From positions 124,001 through 188,000 of the forward strand of contig NZ_ANAH02000008.1 of assembly GCF_000335475.2 (NCBI RefSeq): a stretch of DNA of 64,000 nucleotides. Direction: 5' to 3'. Positions 56,871-64,000 of the stretch are shown in pieces. The DNA is from Cystobacter fuscus DSM 2262. GTDB taxonomy: Bacteria; Myxococcota; Myxococcia; Myxococcales; Myxococcaceae. Each line of letters starts with the position of its first letter. Within the stretch, counting starts at the first letter, position 1. The notes beneath the pieces were generated by a model. It was not told where the DNA came from and did not search any database. It saw only the letters and a program-made list of their open reading frames with translations. The position numbers were made by a program, and so were the translations under genes.

Positions 56871-57359
56871 ATGACCGCCGCCCTCCTCTCCCTCACCCTG
56901 TTGCTCGCCTCGGGACAGTACGCGCCCCAGCAGGCTGGAAGTGAACCCCTCGCGCCGCCCCTGGAGGCCCGCGTCCAGGTGCTCGGCAAGGAGCTGCGCT
57001 GCGCGGTGTGCCAGGGCCTGTCCGTCGCCGACAGCCCCTCCTCCATGGCGCGCGCCCAGCTCGACAAGATTCGCGAGCTGGTCACCGAGGGCAAGACGGA
57101 CCAGGAGGTGCGCGACTACTTCGTCGCCCGCTATGGCGAGTGGGTGCTCCTGCAGCCCAAGGCCGAGGGCGTCAACCTGCTCGTGTGGCTGGGCCCCCTC
57201 GTGCTGCTGCTCGGCGGCGGCTTCGTCATCTTCCGGCAGGTGCGGCACCCGCCCGCCCCGGCCCCCTCCCCGGCCGCGCCCACCCCCTCCAGCCCCGCCC
57301 CCTCCGACGACTCCGTGGACCCGTACCTCGCGGCCGTGCGCCGGGAGATGGATCAATGA
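56871..57359 (+). CDS. Cytochrome c maturation protein CcmH
   Basis: A 162-residue protein with the conserved thiol motif LRCAVCQGLSVADSPS of CcmH/NrfF, which delivers reduced apocytochrome to the heme ligation machinery. A signal peptide is present at the N-terminus and a membrane segment near residues 100-125 (LVWLGPLVLLLGGGFVIF). Its stop overlaps the start of a TPR gene (ATGA). Other ccm genes are not in the window. Confidence 0.9.
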   Translation: MTAALLSLTLLLASGQYAPQQAGSEPLAPPLEARVQVLGKELRCAVCQGLSVADSPSSMARAQLDKIRELVTEGKTDQEVRDYFVARYGEWVLLQPKAEGVNLLVWLGPLVLLLGGGFVIFRQVRHPPAPAPSPAAPTPSSPAPSDDSVDPYLAAVRREMDQ

Positions 57360-58288
57360 ACCCCCCCACCAACTGGACTCCTGGCCTCGCCGTGCTCGCG
57401 GTGGGTGTCATCGCCGCGGTGCTCTTCCTGCTCACCCAGCGCCGCAAGGGCGCGCCCTCCGCCTCGCGCGATGACGTGCTCGAGGACCTGGAGCGGCGCT
57501 ACCAGTCGCGCATCGAGCAGCTCAAGGAGCTCGCGGCGGACAAGCACACCCTGGCGCCCGAGCGCTACGAGGCGGAGCGCTCCCGGCTGGAGCAGGAGGC
57601 CGTGGCCGCCCTGCGCGCCCGGGACGAGCACCTCAAGGCCCGCGACAAGGCGCCCGCCCCCTCCACGCCCGCCCCTGCCCCCACCGGATTGCTGTCGCCG
57701 CAGTTCAAGGGCGCGCTGTGGGGCGGTGGCATCGTGCTGTTCTTCGGAGTGCTGGGCTACACGCTCGTGTCCGAGCAGCACCCGCGGGGCGAGAACGAGG
57801 CGGCCACGGGCCGCGTGCCTCCGGGGGCCATGGGCTCGGCGGACGCGCAGCAGCAGGGCGCGCCCCAGATGGACTCGGAGCTGCAGCAGGCCTGGGAGAA
57901 GTTGCAGAAGAATCCCGCGGACCTGGAGTCCGCCTCCATCGTGAGCCACGAGCTCATCCGCAACCAGATGTACGAGGAGGCCGAGCGCGTCACCCTGCGC
58001 GCCCTGGCGGTGGATCCCTTCAACGTGGAGCTGCGCGTGCACCAGGGCGTGCTCCTGGCCGTGCGCGGTGACGAGTCCGGCGCGCGGCGCGAGTTGCTGC
58101 GGCTGGCGGACACCTACCCGGACGCGCAGGAGGGACTGCTGTTCCTGGGCGCGCTCGCCATGAAGCAGGGCGACAAGGCCGCGGCCCTGGAGTCCTTCGA
58201 GCGCTTCGCGGTCGAGGTGCCCAGCAGCATGCACCCGCCGCCCCTGCTCGCCGCCATCCAGCAGCTGCGTGCCGAGCTGGGCCGCTAA
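57356..58288 (+). CDS. TPR protein of the CcmI type
   Basis: A 310-residue protein: an N-terminal membrane anchor (LAVLAVGVIAAVLFLLT), a linker with a second hydrophobic helix (GALWGGGIVLFFGVLGYT) and TPR repeats near the C-terminus (YPDAQEGLLFLGALAMKQGD). This matches CcmI/CycH, which presents apocytochrome c to CcmH. The ATG overlaps the ccmH stop, so they are translated together. Confidence 0.85.
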   Translation: MNPPTNWTPGLAVLAVGVIAAVLFLLTQRRKGAPSASRDDVLEDLERRYQSRIEQLKELAADKHTLAPERYEAERSRLEQEAVAALRARDEHLKARDKAPAPSTPAPAPTGLLSPQFKGALWGGGIVLFFGVLGYTLVSEQHPRGENEAATGRVPPGAMGSADAQQQGAPQMDSELQQAWEKLQKNPADLESASIVSHELIRNQMYEEAERVTLRALAVDPFNVELRVHQGVLLAVRGDESGARRELLRLADTYPDAQEGLLFLGALAMKQGDKAAALESFERFAVEVPSSMHPPPLLAAIQQLRAELGR

Positions 58289-58406
58289 GGCCCGGCCACA
58301 TCGGTCCGAGTCCCGATAGTCGGGACAAGGCCGTCAGCGGCCACTGACCCGAAAAAATGGGGGCCCGTCTCTCTCTCCTCGGTATTCCCATCCGAGGAGT
58401 GTGGAC

Positions 58407-59993
58407 ATGGCCGTATCACCCCGGACGAGCGCGTCCCGGTCAGGGTTTCAGTGTCTCGTCGCCATCGCGTTGCTGTGCCTGTTCCCCGCGCTGTCCCAGG
58501 CGGCGGATCGCGGTGCCTGGGCGCCGAACGTCAGCTACGCGGTGAGCGACATCGTGACGTATGGCGGCAAGGGCTATGACTGCCGCCAGAACCATACGTC
58601 GCTGCTTGGCTGGGAGCCGCCCAATGTCCCGGCGCTGTGGTTGGAGCGCACGGGCACCCCGCCGCCGACGGATACGCAGGCCCCCACGGCGCCCTCGGGA
58701 CTGACCTCGCCGGGCAAGACGTCCAACAGCGTGTCGCTCACGTGGACGGGCTCCACGGACAACGTGGGCGTCACCGGCTACGAGGTGTCCTTCAGCGGCG
58801 GCGGCGTGTCCGGGGCCGCCACCAGCACCACGACGAGCGCGACGGTGTCCGGGCTCTCGGCCAACACCACGTACACCTTCACCGTGAAGGCCCGCGACGC
58901 CGCCGGCAACCGCTCCGCCGCCAGCTCCGCATACAGCACGACGACGTCTCCGGTGACGGATCCCCCCCCGCCGCCCACGGGTGACGTTCCCAGCAAGATC
59001 CTCGTCGGCTACTGGCACAACTTCGACAACGGCTCGGGCTTCATCCGGCTGCGCAACGTCTCCACCAAGTGGGACGTCATCAACGTCTCCTTCGCCGAGC
59101 CGACCAATGGCTCCACCGGCGGCACCATCGGCTTCACGCCCTACGGCACCTCCGAGGCGGACTTCAAGGCGGACGTCGCCTACCTCAAGAGCCTGGGCAA
59201 GAAGGTCATCATCTCCATCGGCGGCGCCAACGGCCAGGTGCGGCTGGAGACGACCGCGGCGCGCGATGCCTTCGTCAACTCCATGCGATCCATCATCGAG
59301 AAGTACGGCTTCGATGGCATGGACATCGACTTCGAGGGGCACTCGCTGTCCATCAACCCCGGGGACGCGGACTTCAAGAATCCGAAGACGCCCGTGGTGG
59401 TCAACCTCATCTCCGCCATCCGCTCTCTGCGCAACCACTTCGGCACGAAGTTCCTGCTCACCATGGCGCCCGAGACGTTCTTCGTGCAGCTCGGCTATGC
59501 GTTCTACGGCGGCACCTGCTCCGGCTGTGACACCCGTGCCGGGGCCTACCTGCCCGTGATCTACGCCGTGCGCGACATCCTGAGCTGGCTCCAGGTCCAG
59601 GACTACAACTCCGGCCCCATCACCGGGCTCGACGACCAGTACCACAACATGGGCAACGCGGACTTCCACGTGGCCATGACGGACATGCTGCTCACGGGCT
59701 TCCCCGTGGGACGCAACGCGAACAACGTCTTCCCCGCGCTCCGCCCGGATCAGGTGGTCATCGGCCTGCCCGCCAATGGCGACGCGGGTGGCGGCTACAC
59801 GACGCCCGCCGAGGTCCAGCGCGCCGTGAACGCCCTCGTCAAGGGCACATCCATCGGCACGTACACCGTGCGCAGCTCGCCCGCCAACAACAAGAGCTTC
59901 CGCGGCCTCATGTCCTGGTCGGTGAACTGGGATGCCTTCGCCAACTACGAGTTCACCAACAGCCACCGTCCCTACCTGGACTCGCTGAAGTAG
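58407..59993 (+). CDS. GH18 chitinase with carbohydrate-binding and FnIII domains
   Basis: A 528-residue secreted enzyme. It has a signal peptide (LVAIALLCLFPALSQA), a chitin-binding domain of type 5/12 (WAPNVSYAVSDIVTYGGKGY), an FnIII module (about 90-180) and a GH18 catalytic domain with DxxDxDxE (FDGMDIDFE, acid Glu310). It cleaves chitin to oligosaccharides. GAGGAG lies 7 bases before the ATG at 58407. It suits a predator that feeds on fungi or insects. Confidence 0.95.
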   Translation: MAVSPRTSASRSGFQCLVAIALLCLFPALSQAADRGAWAPNVSYAVSDIVTYGGKGYDCRQNHTSLLGWEPPNVPALWLERTGTPPPTDTQAPTAPSGLTSPGKTSNSVSLTWTGSTDNVGVTGYEVSFSGGGVSGAATSTTTSATVSGLSANTTYTFTVKARDAAGNRSAASSAYSTTTSPVTDPPPPPTGDVPSKILVGYWHNFDNGSGFIRLRNVSTKWDVINVSFAEPTNGSTGGTIGFTPYGTSEADFKADVAYLKSLGKKVIISIGGANGQVRLETTAARDAFVNSMRSIIEKYGFDGMDIDFEGHSLSINPGDADFKNPKTPVVVNLISAIRSLRNHFGTKFLLTMAPETFFVQLGYAFYGGTCSGCDTRAGAYLPVIYAVRDILSWLQVQDYNSGPITGLDDQYHNMGNADFHVAMTDMLLTGFPVGRNANNVFPALRPDQVVIGLPANGDAGGGYTTPAEVQRAVNALVKGTSIGTYTVRSSPANNKSFRGLMSWSVNWDAFANYEFTNSHRPYLDSLK

Positions 59994-59997
59994 GCAT

Positions 59998-60038
59998 TGA
60001 AGCCAGGGCGGGCCCAGCCCCGGGCCCGTCCTGCTTCA
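59998..60038. terminator. Bidirectional terminator hairpin between convergent genes
   Basis: TGAAGC-AGG-CGGGCCC pairs with its complement across a short loop, with a single bulge and one mismatch. It begins 5 bases after the chitinase stop and includes the stop codon of the response regulator. Confidence 0.7.
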
Positions 60039-60677
60039 AAGACAGCCCAGCTCCATCCCGCGAAGAACCGCCTGGGTGCGATCCCTCACCCCCAGCTTGG
60101 AGAGGATGTTGGACGTCTGGTTCTTCACCGTGCCCTCGGCGGTGCCCAGCGCCTCGGAGATCTCCCGGTTGCTCAGGCCCCGGGCGATGAGGCGCAGCAC
60201 CTCCAACTCCCGGCGGGTGAGCTCCTCCGGCTGCTCCGCGGAGGGAAAGTCCCGCGGCAGCTCCGCGACTCCACGCGACACCTGCCCGGGCAACCCAGGC
60301 GGGGGCAACGTCTCCCCACCCGCCACCCGGTGGAGCGCCTCGGCGAGCTGATCGCGCGTCACGTCCTTGAGCAGGAAGCCCTGGACCCCCACCCGCAGCG
60401 CCTCCCGCAGCACCGCGTCCTCATCGAACGTGGTGAGCAACACCACGCGCCGGTGCGGATCCGTGCGCCGCAGCGCGCGCAACGCCTCCAGTCCACTCAT
60501 CCGCGGCATCCGCACGTCCATCAACACGACGTCTGGATCCAGCTCGGCCACGAGCCGCAGGGCCTCGTTCCCATCGGCCGCCTCCCCCACGATCCGCAGG
60601 TCCGGGGTGAGCTCCAACAGGCTGCGAATGCCCTCGCGCACCAGCGTATGGTCATCCGCCAGGACGATGCGGATCAT
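60036..60677 (-). CDS. NarL/LuxR-type response regulator
   Basis: A 213-residue DNA-binding response regulator. The receiver has the acidic pair in VLADDHTLV, phospho-acceptor Asp in VVLMDVRMPRMSG and Lys in LLKDVT. The LuxR HTH (LTRRELEVLRLIARGLSNRE, VKNQTSNILSKLGVRDRT) follows. Its ATG overlaps the TGA of the upstream histidine kinase gene, so they form a two-component pair. The target is unknown. Confidence 0.93.
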   Translation of the reverse strand: MIRIVLADDHTLVREGIRSLLELTPDLRIVGEAADGNEALRLVAELDPDVVLMDVRMPRMSGLEALRALRRTDPHRRVVLLTTFDEDAVLREALRVGVQGFLLKDVTRDQLAEALHRVAGGETLPPPGLPGQVSRGVAELPRDFPSAEQPEELTRRELEVLRLIARGLSNREISEALGTAEGTVKNQTSNILSKLGVRDRTQAVLRGMELGCL

Positions 60678-61807
60678 CCGTGGGCACCTCGCGTGGGCAG
60701 CCACGCCACCAACTCCACGCCCCGCCGGGCCGCCAGACGCCACTCCAGGCTTCCGCCGAGCTGGGTGAAGCGCTCGCGCATGCCCGTGAGTCCCGCGCCG
60801 GGCTCGAGCGCCATCGCGCCCACGCCGTCATCCCTCGCGTGAAGCCGAAGCGCGCCCTCCCGGGTGGAGACGACGTCGATCCACAGGTGGTGCGCGGAGG
60901 CGTGGCGCAGCGTGTTGGTGATGACCTCCTGGACACAGCGCAGCAGGCAATGGGCCGCGGCGGGCTCGGTGACGGAGAGTCCCTCCGGCACCTGGAGATG
61001 CACCTCGAGCCCGGGCACCTCGCGCGTCAGATCGGCCAGCGCGGGTCCGAGCTGGAGCGGTCCCTCGCGCAAGGAGGACACCACCTCGCGCACCTCACGC
61101 AGGAGCGTCCGGGAGACATTCTGGGCCCGGCGCACGTGCTCGAGTCCCGGACCCTCCACGCAATGCGAGGCCACCTCGATGTTGAGCGAGAGGGCCGTGA
61201 GGTGGTGGCCGAGCGAGTCGTGCAGCTCCCGCGCGATGCGCAGCCGCTCCTGTTCACGCTCCCGCTCGGCGAGCTGTTGCTGGGCGGCCTCGAGCCGCGC
61301 ATGCAGCCGGGCCAGTTCCCGGCGCCCGTTCAGCTCTCGCTGCTGGATGTGGGACGCGGTGGCGGTGAACACCAGCAAGCCCGCGTAGCCGACCGCCGAT
61401 GCCAGCGCGTCCAGGGGCGGGTACAGCACGAGGTAGACGGCCAGGCTCGTGAGGGCCAGCCCCGAGCACCACAGGACGGTGGACCGCGAGGACAGGAACA
61501 TGGGCACCTGTCCGGAGATGATGGACAGCAGCGCCCCCTCGAAGCCCGAGGCGCCGGTGGCGATCACCGCCAGCGCCGCGGCTGTCTGGGCGCCCAGAAG
61601 AAAGAGCGCATGACGGCCATCCCCTCGCACGTTGAGCCAGAAAGCCGCGCCAAAGGAGGTGAAGGCAACGAACCACACGAGCACGGAGGCGCTGGTCAGG
61701 TGCTGGAGCGTGAGGTTCATCACCACGAGTCCCTGCGCTCCCACCATGCTCCAGGCGAGGAGCGCGGCGACGAACAAGAGTGGGTGGAAGACCGTGGGCG
61801 ACCGCAT
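60674..61807 (-). CDS. NarX/DegS-type sensor histidine kinase
   Basis: A 377-residue kinase. Its N-terminal half (residues 1-150) is made of about six membrane segments, with no large extracellular domain. The HisKA_3 box (RIARELHDSLGHHLTALSL) and HATPase (VITNTLRHASA, DDGVGAMALEPGAGLTGMRE) follow. Its stop overlaps the start of the response regulator gene. The membrane region suggests it senses a lipid or membrane-associated signal; that is inference. Confidence 0.92.
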   Translation of the reverse strand: MRSPTVFHPLLFVAALLAWSMVGAQGLVVMNLTLQHLTSASVLVWFVAFTSFGAAFWLNVRGDGRHALFLLGAQTAAALAVIATGASGFEGALLSIISGQVPMFLSSRSTVLWCSGLALTSLAVYLVLYPPLDALASAVGYAGLLVFTATASHIQQRELNGRRELARLHARLEAAQQQLAEREREQERLRIARELHDSLGHHLTALSLNIEVASHCVEGPGLEHVRRAQNVSRTLLREVREVVSSLREGPLQLGPALADLTREVPGLEVHLQVPEGLSVTEPAAAHCLLRCVQEVITNTLRHASAHHLWIDVVSTREGALRLHARDDGVGAMALEPGAGLTGMRERFTQLGGSLEWRLAARRGVELVAWLPTRGAHG

Positions 61808-61897
61808 GGGGGGCGCCCAGTCTACGAGCCCCGCCGCCCCAGGTCATCGCGAGAAGCATCGTCCAGGCGGGGCCGTTTTTTCCAAGGCCGCCCTCGG

Positions 61898-62032
61898 TCA
61901 GCAGGTGACGAAGAGGGGCCGTTGCACCGTGTTGAAGATGGCACTGGCTTGTTTGACGAGGGGCAGGTCGGCGAGCGCCGATGAACCGAGCAACGCGATC
62001 ATTCCAACGGCAATCGTTCCAAGCATGCGCAT
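61898..62032 (-). CDS. Small exported protein (44 residues)
   Basis: MRMLGTIAVGMIALLGSSAL then a short mature part (ADLPLVKQASAIFNTVQ, RPLFVTC). The signal peptide is convincing and AGAGGAGG lies just upstream. The mature peptide would be about 23 residues with one terminal Cys. It has no neighbour in the same operon. It could be a signalling or antimicrobial peptide; nothing proves it. Confidence 0.6.
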   Translation of the reverse strand: MRMLGTIAVGMIALLGSSALADLPLVKQASAIFNTVQRPLFVTC

Positions 62033-62147
62033 GCGTGCGGCCTCCTCTGGGGGAACACCGCGAACCCTACACAGCGCGAAACGTGGGGCGCATGTGCCGG
62101 AAGTCACGTGGGACAACGGCACCGGCCTCGGCTCGCTAGAAAGATGC

Positions 62148-62202
62148 GTTCAGGATGTCAGGAGACCACCTGGGCTCATGGACAAAGGCCAGGGTTGCTT
62201 CC
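62148..62202 (+). repeat. 55-bp direct repeat, left copy, before the GH3 gene
   Basis: This sequence recurs at 63946-64000, beyond the GH3 stop, with 6 mismatches. It contains GGACAAAGGCCAGGGTTGC. The spacing of the two copies is 1798 bases. The repeat may be a duplicated promoter or leader region. Confidence 0.8.
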
Positions 62203-62231
62203 AGGCGGACGTCGTGGGTATCAGGCGCACC

Positions 62232-63920
62232 ATGTCCTCCACCCCCTGGCTCCTCCGTCTCGCCAGCCACCTCACGAGGGCCGCGGGTCGTCGCGGTAGG
62301 CAGGACTTCGCCGAGCAGGCGCGCCACACCGCGCGCGTGAACGCGGACACGCTGCGCGCCATCCTCCAGCACAACCAGGACACGGACTTCGGCCGGCGCC
62401 ATGGCTTCGCCTCGCTGCACACCGTGGAGGACTTCCAGCGCGCCCTGCCCGTCAGTACCTACGAGCCCTTCCGGCCCTACATGGAGCGCATCGCCCGCGG
62501 CGAGCAGAACGTGCTCACCGCCGACCGGGTGGAGTACCTGGGCATCACCTCGGGAACCACCGGCCAGAACAAACTGCTGCCCGTGACCCGGCCCCATCTG
62601 CGCCACTTGCAGCGCGCGACCACGATCGGCCTCGACGTGGTGGCCGAGCAGTTACCCGCCATCCACCGTCCCACTCGCGGAATGATCCTCATGAACGCCG
62701 AGCTCCACGAGCGCTCCGAGGGCGGGCTGCTGATGGGCGCGCTCGCCGCCATCGCCACCCAGTCCCTGGGCCGCGCCGCTTCCTTCGCGCTCACCTCGCC
62801 GCCGGATGCCTTCTCCATGCGCTCGCACGCCGATGCGCTCTACCTCCACCTGCTCTTCGGCCTGCGCGAGCGCAAGCTCGGCTACATCATGGCCCCCTTC
62901 GCCACGGGGCTGCTGGACATGGTGCACCTGCTGGAGCAGCGCTGGCAGGATCTGATGGAAGACCTCGCCCTCGGCGTGGTGCGCCCGGCACTCGACCTGG
63001 AGCCGAAGCAGCGCCGCCGCCTCCAGTCCCGCATGCGCCCCGCCCCCGAGCGCGTCCGCGAGCTGACCCAGGCGTTCGAGCAGGGCCCCCACGGCCTCTT
63101 GCGCCGGCTGTGGCCCGGGCTCGCCTTCGCCTCCTCCATCACCGGGGCCAGCTTCTCCCTCTACACCCAGCAGCTCGCCCCCTACCTCGAGGGCGTGCCC
63201 CTGTATGCCGCCAACTACGTCAGCACCGAGTCGACCCTGGGCCTGGCACTCGAGCTCGGGCGCGCCGTCTACTGCCTCCTGGTGGGCGCGGCCTTCTTCG
63301 AGTTCATCCCCGAGCAGGAGCTGGACGCGGAGTCCCCCACCACCCTGTTGCCCGAGCAGCTCGTGGAGGGCGAGGCCTACGAGCTGGTGCTCACGACCCA
63401 GGCGGGCCTGTACCGCTACCGGCTGGGGGACGTGGTGCGCATCGTGGGGCGCTACCATGAAGCGCCGCTGATGGAGTTCCTCTACCGGCGGGGCGCGCTG
63501 CTCAACCTCATGGGCGAGAAGACCTCGGAGCACGCCGCGCGCCTCGCCCTGGAGCAGGCGCTGGCCACCGAGGGCCTCTTGCCCGCCGACTACAGCGTGG
63601 TGGAGGAGACGGAGACATTCCCCAGGCGCTATGCCTTCTTCGTCGAACTCCAGGAAGGCGCGCGGCCCCATAAGGATCCGGAGCGCTTGAACCGGGCGCT
63701 GGAAGAGGCGCTGTGCCGGACCAATCCCGCCTACGAACTGAACCGCCGCACCGAGCGACTGGGCCCCACCCTGCTGCACCGGGTGGCGCCCGGCACCTTC
63801 CAGGCCCTGCGCGACGTGCTCGTGCAACGCGGGGCCTCACCCACCCAGGTCAAGGTGCCCCGGGTGGTGCGGGACGCGGAGCTCCAGGGCCTGCTGCGCC
63901 AGCGCCGCGTCACGGGCTGA
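62232..63920 (+). CDS. GH3 auxin-responsive promoter family protein
   Basis: A 562-residue acyl-adenylate-forming enzyme of the GH3 family (jasmonate/indoleacetate amidosynthetase-like). The ATP-binding loop ITSGTTGQNKLLPVT, YVSTESTLGL and LYRYRLGDVVRIVG are present. The acyl and amine substrates in bacteria are unknown. I use the ATG at 62232 (MSSTPWLLR); an in-frame ATG at 62178 within the direct repeat is possible. The right-hand repeat suggests a second GH3-like gene begins just beyond the window. Confidence 0.93.
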   Translation: MSSTPWLLRLASHLTRAAGRRGRQDFAEQARHTARVNADTLRAILQHNQDTDFGRRHGFASLHTVEDFQRALPVSTYEPFRPYMERIARGEQNVLTADRVEYLGITSGTTGQNKLLPVTRPHLRHLQRATTIGLDVVAEQLPAIHRPTRGMILMNAELHERSEGGLLMGALAAIATQSLGRAASFALTSPPDAFSMRSHADALYLHLLFGLRERKLGYIMAPFATGLLDMVHLLEQRWQDLMEDLALGVVRPALDLEPKQRRRLQSRMRPAPERVRELTQAFEQGPHGLLRRLWPGLAFASSITGASFSLYTQQLAPYLEGVPLYAANYVSTESTLGLALELGRAVYCLLVGAAFFEFIPEQELDAESPTTLLPEQLVEGEAYELVLTTQAGLYRYRLGDVVRIVGRYHEAPLMEFLYRRGALLNLMGEKTSEHAARLALEQALATEGLLPADYSVVEETETFPRRYAFFVELQEGARPHKDPERLNRALEEALCRTNPAYELNRRTERLGPTLLHRVAPGTFQALRDVLVQRGASPTQVKVPRVVRDAELQGLLRQRRVTG

Positions 63921-63945
63921 GCCCCCTCGACTCCCTGAAGCAGTT

Positions 63946-64000
63946 GTTCAGGCTGCCAGGAGGCCACCTGGGCTCGTGGACAAAGGCCAGGGTTGCCTCG
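63946..64000 (+). repeat. 55-bp direct repeat, right copy (runs to the window end)
   Basis: Matches 62148-62202 at 49 of 55 positions. The left copy's ATG (62178) is GTG here. The element probably continues into the next gene. Confidence 0.8.

Overview
The window (about 68-70% G+C overall) reads like a chromosome segment of a myxobacterium, most likely of the Cystobacter/Archangium group. The clues are SitA-type lipoprotein toxins with immunity genes, Oar-like TonB receptor remnants, abundant one- and two-component signalling, a serine/threonine kinase, DUF1552-type secreted proteins and GH3 and chitinase genes. This placement is an inference from gene content; no rRNA is present.

Region 1 (1-14.3 kb) is housekeeping and signalling. 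thiC lies under a TPP riboswitch. Next come a three-gene protoglobin kinase/response regulator/REC-kinase operon, LysR, pirin, an orphan Imm11 immunity protein, a CBS protein and an alpha/beta hydrolase. A nitric-oxide module follows: flavohemoglobin divergent from NorR, with three GT-N7-AC sites and a sigma-54-like promoter between them. A flavodoxin and a triple universal stress protein close the region.

Region 2 (14.3-35.8 kb) is accessory. It opens with a decayed TonB receptor and an AT-richer stretch, then a TIR-STAND-TM-WD40 protein and an orphan secreted-looking or effector-like protein of unknown function. LysR/DoxX/polysaccharide deacetylase come next. Then follows the most striking locus: a 2276-residue protein joining a nitrilase-fold enzyme with intact Glu-Lys-Cys triad, a NACHT-like NTPase, pentapeptide repeats, 14 WD40 blades and a second C-terminal ATPase. 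Nine bases later is a gene for a second ATPase fused to a calcineurin-like phosphoesterase. Forty bases after that lies a SitA-type toxin with an overlapping immunity gene. I read this as a conflict/kin-discrimination island, and the nitrilase/phosphoesterase pair as a candidate undescribed NTPase-regulated defence system.

Region 3 (35.8-45.3 kb) holds a secreted cytochrome/DUF1552 operon and a patchwork of LysR fragments. Embedded in the patchwork are a truncated SitA leader and an Imm11-SUFU fusion immunity protein. Aldo/keto reductase, a tandem ABM-domain protein, a cyclophilin-like protein and tRNA-Thr(CGT) follow.

Region 4 (45.3-64 kb) is mostly core: glutamate dehydrogenase, PilZ protein, HtrA protease, GrpE, a stand-alone sigma region 1.1-like protein, FtsH, a NUDIX/lipoprotein pair, an atypical serine/threonine kinase, an XRE regulator, CcmH plus a TPR protein, a GH18 chitinase, a NarL-type two-component pair and a GH3-family enzyme flanked by 55-bp direct repeats.
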